From: Archivesica marissinica
Taxonomy: Eukaryota > Mollusca > Bivalvia > Venerida > Vesicomyidae
Length of the DNA: 64,000 bases
NCBI GenBank assembly: GCA_014843695.1
Contig: CM026391.1
Coordinates: forward strand, 18,924,871 to 18,988,870
Direction: 5' to 3'
A program made the position numbers and the translations under genes. The notes beneath the pieces are model-generated. The model saw only the letters and a list, made by a program, of their open reading frames with translations. It searched no databases and was not told the origin of the DNA. How positions within the stretch are numbered: the first letter of the stretch is position 1; each line of letters opens with the position of its first letter. Below, piece by piece: positions 45,401 through 57,400 of the stretch.

Positions 45401-48400
45401 CTATTTGTTAAACGATTCTCAGCTAACTCGTTTCCCTTGCAGCGCAACCTGGAGTATGGGCCATACAGTCGTCTGCTCAATGACGACGGGTACTTTATTT
45501 TAAAGCGTACATCTTCATTGTAATCAGATGCATCAGGTAGTTTCGGTATATATCCTTTGTTTTCATCCTCAGTATTGCACGGTGTCTCTATTCTAGTGTG
45601 TGTACTTACTGTATATTCAAATTCACCCTGTTCATTTACGGCTGCTGGACTGGTATTGTAGTTAATACCCATATAGGGATTCGATCTTCTTTGATGAATT
45701 TCCCCAGTCGTATTTTCATTTTTCTCCACAATTTCTACATCATCATTTACATCATCTTGTGCTTTTGACAATATTTCCAAGCATTCCGTCGATTGTCCTT
45801 GTTTGTGATTTGCATGTACATCTCCCGAACCATTACGCGGTATCGGTTGACTTACCATATTGATTTCAGATATTATATCATACAGATAACCAGGCTGTGT
45901 TCTTATGTCATCATAATTACTAGTCATTAGAATACTTTTGGCAACCATGCCTTTTTGTCTCCCATGTAGGGATGCCCGAGGTATCTGCTGCATAGTAACT
46001 GCCTTATCAACTATATAATCTGTAGATGGTTCAGTTACGGCTGTTGGACTTATTCTAATCTGTGTAGTGTCTGTACATTCAAATTCACCCTGTTCATTTA
46101 CGGCTGCTGGACTGGTATTATATTTCATACCCAAATACGGATCTGATCTTCTTTGAACAATTTCCCCGGTCGTATTTTCACTATCTACCTGAATAGCATA
46201 TTGTGCTTTTGACAATGTTCCAACGCAGTCAGTCGATTGTCCGGCATTGTTATCTTCAACGCCAGAAACAGTATGTGGTGTTGACTGACTTCCCATATTG
46301 ATTCTAGATATTCTATCATAGAGATAACTAGGATGTGTTCTTGTGTAGGTACCATCACTACTTATTGGAACACATTTCGCAACACTATCTTGCTGTCCCT
46401 CACATAGGGATGTCCACGGCATCTGCTGCAGATTACCTGACCTATCAACTGTAGAATATGTCGACTTTGAAACTGCTTCTATAAAACTGACTTTACGTCC
46501 ATGCTCTATATCCCTTTCACTCGGCATCTCATTATTTTCTGTCAATGTTATTGTCGGTTGTGCATAATTCTCAATGTTCTCTATTGCATCAGCTGCGAAT
46601 TCCTGTTTACTGGCTTTGCTTCCAGTCGGATTCCCATCATCAAAGCTACGTAGACCTGCTATCTCGTCCGGATATTGAATCACCATATTTGTTTCTTGAT
46701 CCACAAACGCCACATATTTATGATCATCTATGTTTCCCGCATTTCTTATTATTTTTATTTCTTCACTCACACGTTCATTTCTTGGTTCATTCTGATGGTA
46801 ACATTCACCTGTATGATAATATTTTTCATGCACTTCTTCATCTCCACTCTGGTCAGGATCTGATTCGCCGCCAATGCTGTATTCAATTTCTTCCCTTTCA
46901 GCATCAACCAGTTCAACCCCGTTCAATTCACCATCAGTTTCCGTAGGTCTAGTTGATACATGGAATTGATGTATCCCCACTTGTGCGAAACTAGTTTCAA
47001 TACTTTGTTCTCTTTCTATTATTTCGGATAATGTTTCTAACACCGGCATAAACTCCGTCGTTCCGTCATCTTCATTACTTTCCATAGCTGTGCCTTCACA
47101 ATCTTCACCAATATCATCATTGTCAAGTAAAGTTGCTTCGCCTGTACAATATCGATATTGATTTAATTCTCCGGTAATAGTTTCTATTTCCCTCAACTGG
47201 TGTTCATACATCTGTAATTCGTCACTATAATCCCCACTAGACATATCAGAATTAGTTGAATAATCACCGTCAGAAATATTGTCAAGCAAATCACGATCCG
47301 AGTTTCCATTCGCTTTATTTTCATAATCTCCACTTTGGGAATGTCTAAAGGACATAACTTTTTGTAAAGGAGTCACTTCCAATCCAAGACTGTCATGCAT
47401 GTCAAGCATATTGATATCATCTGACTCGGTCAAATGGTGGCGTTCTTCTATTATTATATTTTCATTAGCTGTAAGAAACGTTGGTGTCGGTACTCTGTCT
47501 ATTCTATTTTGTCTCAGTTTTGGCTTATGCTTCTTAGCAAAATAGTCAGTTTCATCGAGTTCCTTGTTTGAATAATTATTATCAAATAGCTCAGATAGTT
47601 CCTGTACGTAACCCTGTTTTACCTTAGATCCCGCAGAGCCCCTTCGAGCCAGGTGTGAAATTTTGATTTTCACTGGCTTCAACTTATGTAACTTGGTTTG
47701 GTTGACACTCGATACATTTTTAGCTGTTGGTTGTATCTCTGTTCCACTATTAAACGAATACGATGTTGATGTATGTCGGTGCTTAGCCTTTTCATTCAGG
47801 TTGTGGGCAATAGTATTATCAAGTAGGTCGCCTTCTGTTTCCATGGTGCCCTCTTGGTTTTCTCGATTATCAGTTTGTTGGCTAAGGATAAAGTGTCCTG
47901 ATTCTGGCCGGTTAGATATCGCATCCTCTGCAAATATATCATTTCTGAATGTTGTCATTTGCATAGTAATATCTTCTTGCATGCCAGGTTCATACGCATC
48001 AGGGTCAATCTTAAATATTTGCGAAGTCAATATGTTATCTTTGTTAGATCGATCATTTTTATTCATCTTTTTAGCATTTGCATCTACTGAACTAGAAAAT
48101 TCAATACTATGAAATGATCTATCGAATTCATCAGCATCAATTTGTATACCGCTATCACGGATTGTCAAAGTTTGTTCTGTTTTGTCTTGAACATTATTTG
48201 GTTGTTCAACTTCACTTCTAGGGGCACCAATATAATCACATTTTGATCGAACTTCTTCTAACAATTCCATGTCCATTTCATCGTAATATCTCCCAAATAT
48301 TCTCGGCGATTTCTTTACATCACATCCTTTGACTGATTCGTATTTGGAATCCAGTAAAGAGAAATCTAATGGACTATTTATTGTAATTGGCTTTATAATA

Positions 48401-51093
48401 TCTGCACTGTGTTCTTTAACAGGTACATTTTCGTGTTTCACTACTTGTTCCTGGGTATCAGCTGTCTCTCGGAATGATTTCTGTGTGATATTTGGAATCG
48501 TGTCATCATGTTTATCTGACTTTCTCCCTATGTAATCATCATCTGATTCACCTGACGTATAGTGGGAAATTATTATGTGTCCGGATCCGTAGCTACAAGA
48601 ATTTGGGTCTGGTGTTATCTCTCCTGGTACATCTTCATCAGACGTTATGGAAGATGTTTCTGTTTCATCTGGAAACATACCACCGGAAAGTATAATGGCC
48701 GATCTAGGAGACATTAATTCTGTAACAAATATGCCATCTTTGTCATCACATATTTCCGCTGCAATAACTTCATCGTCTAATCTATGTTTCGATCGTTTTG
48801 CTATAAAAAGCTCGAAGTGATTATTCTCGTTATCATTGTCATTGTCAGAAGCGCTGTATTCATCTTCTGCATCTTCATAACTTTCCGTTGTATCCGATTC
48901 GTCGTCTGTTGTTGTAAGTGTTTGCTTTGAGTCGACACGAATGATTGGATTTCTACATCTACTACCTAAACTGCTATTAACTGACAATATATGTTCACTG
49001 TTTGTTATCTGTTGGTTTGCCAAATTGACATCTCCATCGGTATTTATATGATTTATACCGGCAATTTCCGCACTGAATCCATGGAAACTGTCATCAAGTC
49101 TATTTTCTAAAACAACTATATTAACATTTCCATCATCATAGTTTTCATGACTTATAGTCCTAACATTAGTATTCATTTCATTCAAATTGCCCGGATTTTT
49201 AATCAGATTTCCATTATTTTCAGAGTGAGTTTTCAACAACTTCAGTTGATTTTCTACTTCATTGATTTCACCTTCAAGTAACGACAGTTCTAGACTATGT
49301 ATATATTCACCCGTTATGCTCAGGCATTCTCTATCTATATCGACATCGTCTTCAGTTGTTAGCAAGTTTGGTTCAGGGTTTTCCTCTTCGGGTTCAGGAA
49401 ATATATAATGTAATACGTTTTTCTCTGGAGACGCGCACTCTTTAATAGTAATAGTTTCTTCGATATGATCCCCCGGGGAGTCATCATCGATCGTACTATT
49501 CGTGTCTGAGCATGTCTCGCCATCCATCGTGGTGTCCGAACTATCGTCTTCTGCCTCCTCAAATATTGCAACGTCTGGTTGTTTCCAGCCAGTGATGTGG
49601 GTACCAAACTGTGTGAAATTCACCGATGTTGTCGAAACAGGAGGAGTGCTAAGTCCATTATCATAGCTGTCCCAGTCACCACTGCTTAACGGACTTAGCA
49701 AATCATCTCCACTATCCCAACCGTAACCTTCGGCTATCGCTAATGCTCTTTTGGCTTGGACATTTTGATATATTGGTACTGTTTGATCGGTTGATAAATC
49801 CCACTCAATAGGTTTTACACAAAGGCTGCTGAGGTCGATTTCATGCTTTGAGCCCCTGTTTGGTCCGGGAGACATTCTGAAAATACCTAAAGGATCTGGG
49901 GATGAAGAGGAAATTCCGCTATAGCTTGAATATCCAGACATATTCGACGGCGTTGGAGAAGGACCTTCCACCACAGGCGACAAAATAAATCCATACCTAT
50001 CCCGACGGCCTGCAAACCGCTCGACGTATGTATCTTGTGTGTCTCGTTCCAAATTCAACGATTCCAATATGAAATCAAATTCAGCTTCAATGTTATCTGA
50101 TAAATCCATTGACATTTTCGTATTGTCTCTGTCGCTTTCCATTTTAACCACAGTGTTTGTTTGAACATTATAACATCCATCGAAATTTGTTCCTGTTTGG
50201 TCGCAATCAATATCGGATAAATCTCCAGCAGCTGAGCTGCTAAATTCCTCCTCTGAGTCAAACTGAAGAGGGTCTTTATTGCACAATTCACTAGTATCGT
50301 CACTATCGCTGCTGTGGGATACACTTAAATTGGTGTTTTGTTTTCCATCTGAATCATCTGGACACTGATTATCAACTATCAATGCTAGAACATTTGCTTC
50401 AGACTTGATCAGTGCTGGAGGACTAGTAGAAGGCAGTGGGGGTGGGGAATCTGAACATTCCATGTCAGGTGGTTCACTGTCAGGTAATGGTGGTGGGGTG
50501 TCAATGTCGTCTATTGCGTATAACGTTTCTTGACTTGATCTTCCAGAACTGTGAACGTAAGACATTGATGCTGATGGAATCAGATCCGGAAGACCATGCG
50601 TAGGCTTATCCGATTGTTGTTCAACCTCTCTTTCACTGAGTTCTTGTAATTTATGCGCAATACTTTTTATTTTCATCATACGCTTATCAGCGATTATTTT
50701 ATCATCGTCGGTTTTATTATTGAAACGTCTCCATTCTGTATCTCTTTCTTCTGGAGATTTACACACATTTCTAGCAACATCGAATCCATGATCCCAAAGT
50801 AGATTTGCACGTGGTGATGTAACACTAGAGTCATCACTAGTATATGACCGAGGTGTTCCGATATCACTAGCTGTTGAACGAGGTGTGTCAATACCGCTAG
50901 TCCCGGAGCTGGTTCCGACCTCGCTGTCTCCGGACATGGGTGTTACGATATCGCTAGCTTCAGAGCGAGGTGTTCCAAATGAGCTTCCAGACTCTGTGTC
51001 AGGTTCAGAATCTGAGAAAGACGTATCGTTATCAACCGACCTCCCGTGTATTTTACGCAACATTTCAAGGTGTAGCTTTTCAGGTCGTTCCAT
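42412..51093 (-). CDS. Giant single-exon protein, 2,893 residues, disordered and acidic
   Basis: One open frame on the minus strand. The ATG at 51093 is the first in its exon and follows an in-frame TAA six bases upstream, so the start is well supported. The exon opens after a clear acceptor (tatattttcag, exon from 51138), so a 5' UTR exon lies further upstream. No known domain was recognised. The sequence is Asp/Glu/Ser/Thr/Asn-rich and looks disordered. Visible features: repeated TPRS at 41-44, 70-73 and 80-83; proline motifs TPPPLP (199-204) and SPPPLP (216-221), possible SH3/WW ligands; a ~130-residue internal duplication (about 1553-1679 and 1699-1835); a basic C-terminal segment with NPLY (2839-2842) before LYRRLDRERTMNARRQERM. 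Read straight through it ends in TAA at 42412. More likely it splices at 42432 (ACGG|GTGAGA) to later exons. Its size and composition recall giant exons of cytoskeletal scaffold genes, but that is only an analogy. Confidence 0.9.
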   Translation of the reverse strand: MERPEKLHLEMLRKIHGRSVDNDTSFSDSEPDTESGSSFGTPRSEASDIVTPMSGDSEVGTSSGTSGIDTPRSTASDIGTPRSYTSDDSSVTSPRANLLWDHGFDVARNVCKSPEERDTEWRRFNNKTDDDKIIADKRMMKIKSIAHKLQELSEREVEQQSDKPTHGLPDLIPSASMSYVHSSGRSSQETLYAIDDIDTPPPLPDSEPPDMECSDSPPPLPSTSPPALIKSEANVLALIVDNQCPDDSDGKQNTNLSVSHSSDSDDTSELCNKDPLQFDSEEEFSSSAAGDLSDIDCDQTGTNFDGCYNVQTNTVVKMESDRDNTKMSMDLSDNIEAEFDFILESLNLERDTQDTYVERFAGRRDRYGFILSPVVEGPSPTPSNMSGYSSYSGISSSSPDPLGIFRMSPGPNRGSKHEIDLSSLCVKPIEWDLSTDQTVPIYQNVQAKRALAIAEGYGWDSGDDLLSPLSSGDWDSYDNGLSTPPVSTTSVNFTQFGTHITGWKQPDVAIFEEAEDDSSDTTMDGETCSDTNSTIDDDSPGDHIEETITIKECASPEKNVLHYIFPEPEEENPEPNLLTTEDDVDIDRECLSITGEYIHSLELSLLEGEINEVENQLKLLKTHSENNGNLIKNPGNLNEMNTNVRTISHENYDDGNVNIVVLENRLDDSFHGFSAEIAGINHINTDGDVNLANQQITNSEHILSVNSSLGSRCRNPIIRVDSKQTLTTTDDESDTTESYEDAEDEYSASDNDNDNENNHFELFIAKRSKHRLDDEVIAAEICDDKDGIFVTELMSPRSAIILSGGMFPDETETSSITSDEDVPGEITPDPNSCSYGSGHIIISHYTSGESDDDYIGRKSDKHDDTIPNITQKSFRETADTQEQVVKHENVPVKEHSADIIKPITINSPLDFSLLDSKYESVKGCDVKKSPRIFGRYYDEMDMELLEEVRSKCDYIGAPRSEVEQPNNVQDKTEQTLTIRDSGIQIDADEFDRSFHSIEFSSSVDANAKKMNKNDRSNKDNILTSQIFKIDPDAYEPGMQEDITMQMTTFRNDIFAEDAISNRPESGHFILSQQTDNRENQEGTMETEGDLLDNTIAHNLNEKAKHRHTSTSYSFNSGTEIQPTAKNVSSVNQTKLHKLKPVKIKISHLARRGSAGSKVKQGYVQELSELFDNNYSNKELDETDYFAKKHKPKLRQNRIDRVPTPTFLTANENIIIEERHHLTESDDINMLDMHDSLGLEVTPLQKVMSFRHSQSGDYENKANGNSDRDLLDNISDGDYSTNSDMSSGDYSDELQMYEHQLREIETITGELNQYRYCTGEATLLDNDDIGEDCEGTAMESNEDDGTTEFMPVLETLSEIIEREQSIETSFAQVGIHQFHVSTRPTETDGELNGVELVDAEREEIEYSIGGESDPDQSGDEEVHEKYYHTGECYHQNEPRNERVSEEIKIIRNAGNIDDHKYVAFVDQETNMVIQYPDEIAGLRSFDDGNPTGSKASKQEFAADAIENIENYAQPTITLTENNEMPSERDIEHGRKVSFIEAVSKSTYSTVDRSGNLQQMPWTSLCEGQQDSVAKCVPISSDGTYTRTHPSYLYDRISRINMGSQSTPHTVSGVEDNNAGQSTDCVGTLSKAQYAIQVDSENTTGEIVQRRSDPYLGMKYNTSPAAVNEQGEFECTDTTQIRISPTAVTEPSTDYIVDKAVTMQQIPRASLHGRQKGMVAKSILMTSNYDDIRTQPGYLYDIISEINMVSQPIPRNGSGDVHANHKQGQSTECLEILSKAQDDVNDDVEIVEKNENTTGEIHQRRSNPYMGINYNTSPAAVNEQGEFEYTVSTHTRIETPCNTEDENKGYIPKLPDASDYNEDVRFKIKYPSSLSRRLYGPYSRLRCKGNELAENRLTNSEDEREVNPAGLSQPTGDNLHSMSSFPINCRNLDRLNVHTNYTECEYYNRAVLNTSNKSVIDTLTHVPVLRQSSATYDDSSEKDSQTDKVSIHSDVHNSNPDKFNYTCYNVKTPFSSLTQGGSITFNLKATIDDETHQPWQKTQNSENNYVDVKLQHVRNEANSDKQEYDSAKTAYCGNSKCGLKFKQLPMHLECKSLNNKHEREHWREINNGSLGVNTNTVKNVNDYTTMGVYITSEASTNKTKQENVDMNNDIVSAKGNASSVKTNLPRINGMPVSVTTQNINSHLMAAGDAVADDKLITNGVKKSPQAGDTHISRKSVVLQSPGIQHVLEDEKGNLKLWPYTEFDNSDRLPVRLHRARKGINIPVEKGMSSSSSNMTVIQSAEHSAEMPENRVVHKYHSSSIVPADRSVSQVMKAHGESVQSVLLQDSNGNDVTEGEIAAALPKIAETISKMENSNAEEILPGITQSITKLKNGGNLVITTMTRTIEEEESSSSGRASPEPDYPVLSVDDLENSKIYLVQDSKGELFYVEDITSESQESAYFSSRNTSESISDTGNSPTVDRISKINSVGDSGIKQSTAQEILSAMYGDKDVKELTENEEEWSERTYEYDIPRRKSPGVSKDSYNTSYMVEEPGDTLPRLNSVNTNDKYGSSYQMAGGAPWVYDGGMCQSYSQVTQAVVPDDTTSVSAVSIHNVNNSGVRTIERYTVEGEAVDYPIPPPVFVPPMVVQTDVPQFSMVKVDLTPKQKDEGVIAQIEAPKAEAPADIPIYKTVAHIQSIEKQPSPPTPVGKKKYKVLASKATEQEEEQESHMRFDEIDYRFTAENVEYKMKPASAETQYFVRNTTNIEPQTNFRTETRIELGKGSDQKHKSQIQVQQPKPDVYEENSYTYDHMKSELEQSESNMKVVRGSYLIKNTLEGNDGDLDDNINMFDGNFTMFKDNPLYQSDEDLYRRLDRERTMNARRQERMQRDFDPDITFETVDRFKKSKTGETIAV
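42427..42432 (-). other. Splice donor ending the giant exon
   Basis: Minus-strand AAACGG|GTGAGA, with GT at 42431-42430. It leaves one base of a codon (phase 1), which matches the acceptor at 7616-7617. If used, the final GETIAV and the stop at 42412 are intronic. Confidence 0.6.
45588..46433 (-). repeat. Tandem duplication inside the giant exon
   Basis: Two diverged copies, 46433-46055 and 45996-45588. Paired landmarks: SYLYDRISRINM with GYLYDIISEINM; GQSTDCVGTLSKAQ with GQSTECLEILSKAQ; and NTSPAAVNEQGEFE in both. The best-kept block is ENTTGEI..RRS.PY.G then NTSPAAVNEQGEFE, suggesting a selected linear motif. Confidence 0.9.
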
Positions 51094-51138
51094 TGTTTAG
51101 TCTAAGGTGCTTTTACGAATGTTGGTGTTTAGCTCTCA

Positions 51139-52045
51139 CTGAAAATATACAATGACATGAATATACTCATGTACGATAGAACGATAATTCATAGCCAACA
51201 CTTGAGATAATTTAACTAAGTTATTTAGAGACATAAATATTAGCCTGGTATATGAAAATAAGATATTCCAATACAGTAAGCAGCGACATTTTAACATATT
51301 TTAGCTATAGCTCTAAGCTTTGATTTATTACCTGTTATCTAGTCAGTGGACTCTGGTTCCGATTTTATGCTACTTTCTGTATTCTTACTGACATAATTAC
51401 TTGTTGAATGTCAATAGTGTTATCAACGTTTGTTTATGAAAATTCCACTTCAAACAATAACATGTTTTATGAAAGAGAACTTTGCAACAATAATAAGTGG
51501 ACGTTAAGAAGAAAATTGTTAATATTTAAAGTAATATTTGAAGAAAGCTCAAGAACATGAAATAAATACAAATAGTATTTATATAGCGCATAAATTAAAA
51601 ATTATTCTATTGCGATTCACAATTACAGATGCAATTTTAAACATTTACACATTACAAAAATATATGGAAATATAAATAAAAATGTATACATTGCATTGTG
51701 CCGAAATCTTTGAATATCACATAGACTGTGACAAATGTTATGGAGGTTAACTTCAAACAAAGACATATTAAGAAGAAAGACTTTTGACAATGGTATTGTA
51801 GAATGAGATATGGGCGTACAGTTTTAGACCTCTTGTTATACAGGTGTGCCACAAGGTAACATTTGGTAATTAAATATCTTTCAGTAAAAGTTTATCTACA
51901 AGTGATCCACTCTGTTAAACTGTTTATATTTAGTTTGTTTTTAGAGTTTGGCATCGCACCAAACACTTTGATATATGGCGACGGATGCCTATCGAACCAT
52001 TTAAAATTGCGATTTAATTAAAAATGTGTGTAACGAATACACACA
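51139..52045 (-). other. Upstream intron or promoter region of the giant gene
   Basis: Lies 5' of the acceptor at 51139-51140. AT-rich and nearly free of repeats, unlike the rest of the window. No 5' exon or core promoter could be identified by eye. Confidence 0.4.
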
Positions 52046-52415
52046 TAGATCTGTCATATACAAATGAATTCGCAGAATTATACAGCTGGCTTGCGTGCCT
52101 GAAATACTGATCGGAGGGGTAACCTGTGTCTTCCTCCACCATTTGTTGCTGGGGAGCCGTAATATGACCTAAGCTGTTGGTATGACGCTAAATCCACGCA
52201 CACACACCACCCCAATAAAAGTGCACATCCGCACTACATCTGTCATATACAAATGAATTCGCAGAATTATACAGCTGGCTTGCGTGCCTGAAATACTGTG
52301 GTAACCATTAATTGCTGGGGACTGGCAATATGACCTAAGCTGTTGGCATGACGTTAAATCCACCCCACACACACAACCCCAATAAAAAAGCACATTCGCA
52401 CCAGATCAGTCATAT
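52046..52415 (+). repeat. SINE E 3'-end sequence, tandemly duplicated
   Basis: Two copies at about 189-bp spacing of atctgtcatatacaaatgaa, gcgtgcctgaaatactg, ttgctgggga, tatgacctaagctgttgg, and the start of a third (catatacaaattaattcgcg). These are family E 3' segments multiplied after insertion. Confidence 0.7.
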
Positions 52416-52743
52416 ACAAATTAATTCGCGTATTTAATGGAATATGATGGTATATGAAATTGTCTAGTGGAGTAGAAAAGGGGAATGAGACAATTAATGA
52501 CAATAAATCTATCTAACAATGTGCAGCTATGAGCATAGGGTTATCTTGAAAATATGTATGAAATCAGCTTAAAGACAGCCATTCTCAGAATCTAGTAAAT
52601 ATAGCAATGACAATACACAAATGTGATAAAAACTATGTACACTATCATCTGAAGTAATAATAGTAGAACTATGTGATTAGTTTATATTGTTATTGTTCCA
52701 CATTAGGTAGAGCATTTTGAACTGTTGGATAGTTGGAGCATTT

Positions 52744-52966
52744 TAGTTTATACAAATTTATTTTAGCTCGATTGCGAAACAAGTTCTTATAACTTATATT
52801 AATCCCTCTCTAGATCCCATTCCTGATGGAATCCACAATCACGAGGGAGAGAAAAGAGGCAATGTGGAATTTAAATGCATTGCCTAAGGTGCACAATTGT
52901 AACGGCTACAGTTGGTCTTTCGCACCTGAAGCGAATGCCCTACCACTGCGCTATCACGATTTTCAA
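52744..52966 (-). mobile_element. SINE family A, B box deleted
   Basis: Tail tttatacaaatttattttag to head actgcgctatcacgatttt. The ggctcgaactccggac segment is missing, so the pol III promoter is broken. Confidence 0.8.
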
Positions 52967-53087
52967 ATTGATTGTCATAATGTCTATGCATTGGAGTTTT
53001 TTGAAACTGAGTGAGGCAATGAATTCAAATAGACGGTCCTGAAAGTGCAAATGTATTACGAAATAATTTACAGTTTGGTCTTGGTAT

Positions 53088-53250
53088 ATGTGGTATATGT
53101 GAATATAATTTATGTGGTATATGTGAATATATGTGGTAGATGTGAATATATGTGGTAGATGTGAATATATGTGGTAGATGTGAATATATGTGGTAGATAT
53201 GAATATATGTGGTATATGTGAATATATGTGTTAGATGTAAATATTGTTAA
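53088..53250. repeat. 19-bp tandem repeat
   Basis: About eight copies of gtggtagatgtgaatatat. Confidence 0.85.
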
Positions 53251-53310
53251 CCACACACTCGAGATCCATAGCTCAAATGTTACTGAGAAGTACAGACTGA
53301 TTATCGAAAC

Positions 53311-53590
53311 AGACGTATCTGTAGTGCAGTGGTTAACACGTTGGACTGGTAATCCAGGGAACGCAGGTTCGATCCCCCGTCTGACCCTAATAACATTAAC
53401 AGTTTTTCAGATGGGACTTTAAACCGAGGTCTCGTGTCGGTGCTTTACACCGTGCACGTAAAAGAACCAGAGGAGACTCTGGAATGAGTATATGTCTGTA
53501 TCATTGCACTATCCTCCAACAATCTAAAATGACTAATATCTCCAGGAGGCGTCGCTCATATGGGCAACCGGTAGCGATGATAACTAAACA
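53311..53590 (+). mobile_element. SINE family B, full length
   Basis: Head acgtatctgtagtgcagtgg, B box ggttcgatcccccg, tail gcaaccggtagcgatgataa. Confidence 0.85.
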
Positions 53591-53611
53591 TTATTTATTT
53601 ATTATTAAACA

Positions 53612-53790
53612 AATAATCACTCTCGAGACCTCATTCCTGATGGAATCCATCGCCACGAAGGAGAGCAGAGGCAGTGTGGAATTTAAATGCCTTGCCTAAA
53701 GGTACAATCGTAACGGCTCCAGTGGGGCTCGAACTCCGGACCTTTCGCACCTCAAGCGAACGCGCATCCACTGCTGTATCACGACTTAAT
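53612..53790 (-). mobile_element. SINE family A lacking its tail
   Basis: Starts abruptly at aatcactctcgagacctcat and runs to the head ctgctgtatcacgactt. It sits only about 20 bp after the SINE B copy. Confidence 0.8.
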
Positions 53791-54162
53791 AACGTAATAC
53801 ACGTTTGTTCGGTAGGCCATGTGTAATAGAAGCGTTTCAGATATTTTTCCTTAAAACAATGTAAGTAGGCCTATCGTAAAACCGTAAAATAACTGAAAAT
53901 ATATATTTTTTTAAAAACACTTACGTGAAGCACCCATATGTAGCCAAAACATGTATATTGAAACTAAACACTGTACAGCAGATTGACAATGTTGTGAAAG
54001 TTACAGAGTTCCTCTTATCAAAGCTTTCATATTTAACAAACAAAGTATATATATAAAGTATTTATATGGGTTAGCGAACACATTGGAAGTTATGGGCGCA
54101 TAGCATACCATTGTGCTACGCAATGCGAATAGCGCATTCGGGTTTAGCGGTGAAAATAACAC
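53791..54162. other. AT-rich spacer, nothing recognised
   Basis: No ORF or repeat match. Confidence 0.5.
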
Positions 54163-54779
54163 TTAAAGCAGCATTACATCGTATGAAATAAAATATATTT
54201 AAAAAATTCAATTTTTACGTATGGGTAGCAATGCTGCTACACATTATAACATTATAGTTTGTATGCTTATGTTCATTTGGTAAACAGTGTTTTTTTGCGA
54301 TAAAACAAACTCGAAACCGAAAGTAGGACTTTCCGAGTCGATCGGTCACGCACTTGTTTACAACCGGAACGCATCGTCCGCACTTGTTTACATTCAGAAT
54401 GCATCGACCTCATTTGTCCCACGTTGTATTTTTTAATTAAATTACTTGATATGTTGATTCATACCTCTGTTAGCTAAGTCTTTTAGGGACATGTCTACAT
54501 CCCCGCGAGGGGTTCACAATTAAAGGAAGATAAATAGATAGATAGTCTTTCATGTTCAAAATATATACGTTGTTTTTTACATCCTCTGTTGTTTCACGCA
54601 TGCGCGCTGTGCGTGTTGACATTTCGTGTGTTGATAAACAAATTCGCGTATACGACGGTTTAAATTTATTGGAATTGTATCGTTTCTGAGCGACTATTTC
54701 GATTTTTGTAAACACACACACACATTATTATTTATATTGTACCCAAAACATCCTTTATTACGATGTAATGCTACTTTAA
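54163..54779. mobile_element. MITE, subfamily TTAAAGCAGC, with a nested fragment
   Basis: Termini ttaaagcagcattacatcg and cgatgtaatgctactttaa. Opposite in orientation to the copy at 729-1268 and about 77 bp longer. The excess is accounted for by the SINE F/LINE tail fragment at about 54462-54545. Contains the core gcgtatacgacgg. Confidence 0.8.
54462..54545 (+). mobile_element. SINE F / LINE tail fragment
   Basis: gttagctaagtcttttaggg, acatgtctacatccccgcga, ggggttcacaattaaaggaa, then gataaatagatagatag. It matches the 3' ends of the SINE at 58104 and, on the minus strand, the LINE at 56236, including the GATA tail. Confidence 0.7.
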
Positions 54780-54971
54780 AGTATGTCATTCAATTTCATT
54801 AGAATGGTGTAGGAAGGAAATGAAATTCCAGGACATGTTGACAGAATGTTCAATGATAAATAAGAAAACACATTAGTGAATTGCCGTTCGCTACAATTAT
54901 TTGAATTATTTATAGCCTTAATCTTATCGAGCATGTTTGGTTTATGGTTCCATTTGAAAGACAGTTCATAT

Positions 54972-55060
54972 AACTAGGGTCGGACGGGGGATCGAACCTT
55001 CTATCAATGGATTCGCAGTCAAACGTGTTGACCACTTGATGATCACTGACCCGTCTAAAC
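54972..55060 (-). mobile_element. SINE family B head fragment
   Basis: gggtcggacgggggatcgaa through cactgacccgtcta; diverged, body lost. Confidence 0.55.
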
Positions 55061-55229
55061 TCAACAGCATTCCTAATCGGTCACCTAGTTTATATCGTAT
55101 GAATCAAATTGATCAATTATGGGTACATATGTGTGTATGGAATTCCATAGTTGCGTATTATATATGTGTGGATGACATGGACTGTGAATGTGATCAACGT
55201 ACTACGACTGTATCATATACTAAACACAT

Positions 55230-56818
<1,589 letters not shown>

Positions 56819-57400
56819 TCTTAGTTATACGTATTGTATTTTTAAGTGCCAAAACCTGTTGTAATATTTTAAATAGAAGAAAAACATTGTTGTATAGCTG
56901 AAGATTTTAACATATTGTATATATAGTAATGTTGTAAATACATCACGGAGTATTAAGATGTTATATAATTTTTCAGTATTTTACTAGTGCTGTGCGAAGG
57001 CTTTTACTGTACTTATTGTGTCTTAGACACTTGTCCTCATTATATTGCTAAGTTTTAAGTCTCTCATATTTCTTCTTAGAAAGGTTTTCATGATGAAAGT
57101 GTCTATATTATGTAATTATATGTACCATGTAAAGTGAGACTATAATAAACATATCTTATCTTATCTACGTAAATATTTCTCAATTTACGTATTCTTGAAA
57201 TATGTAATATATTTTCAGGTTTAAAAGTTCCAGCGTACACGGTAGTATTATTATTAAGTTGTACGTGTTCAACTATTAAGACCACCGCCGAAATACACTG
57301 TACTATTATACCATATTTGATCATGGGTCATGTTTGACTTACTGCATATGTTAGAATGTTTGTTTGTATTTGATGAAATAAAATACTACTACTATATCAT
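56819..57400 (+). other. AT-rich sequence, possible retroposon 3' ends
   Basis: Two stretches end like retroposon tails: aataaacatatcttatctta at 57142-57165 and gatgaaataaaatactacta at 57371-57393. No coding part was recognised, so this is tentative. Confidence 0.3.

Noticed and set aside
42422..51155. Plus-strand ORFs antisense to the giant exon (for example 46545-46946 and 47663-48112)
   Set aside because: Shadows of the strong minus-strand coding frame; no independent features.
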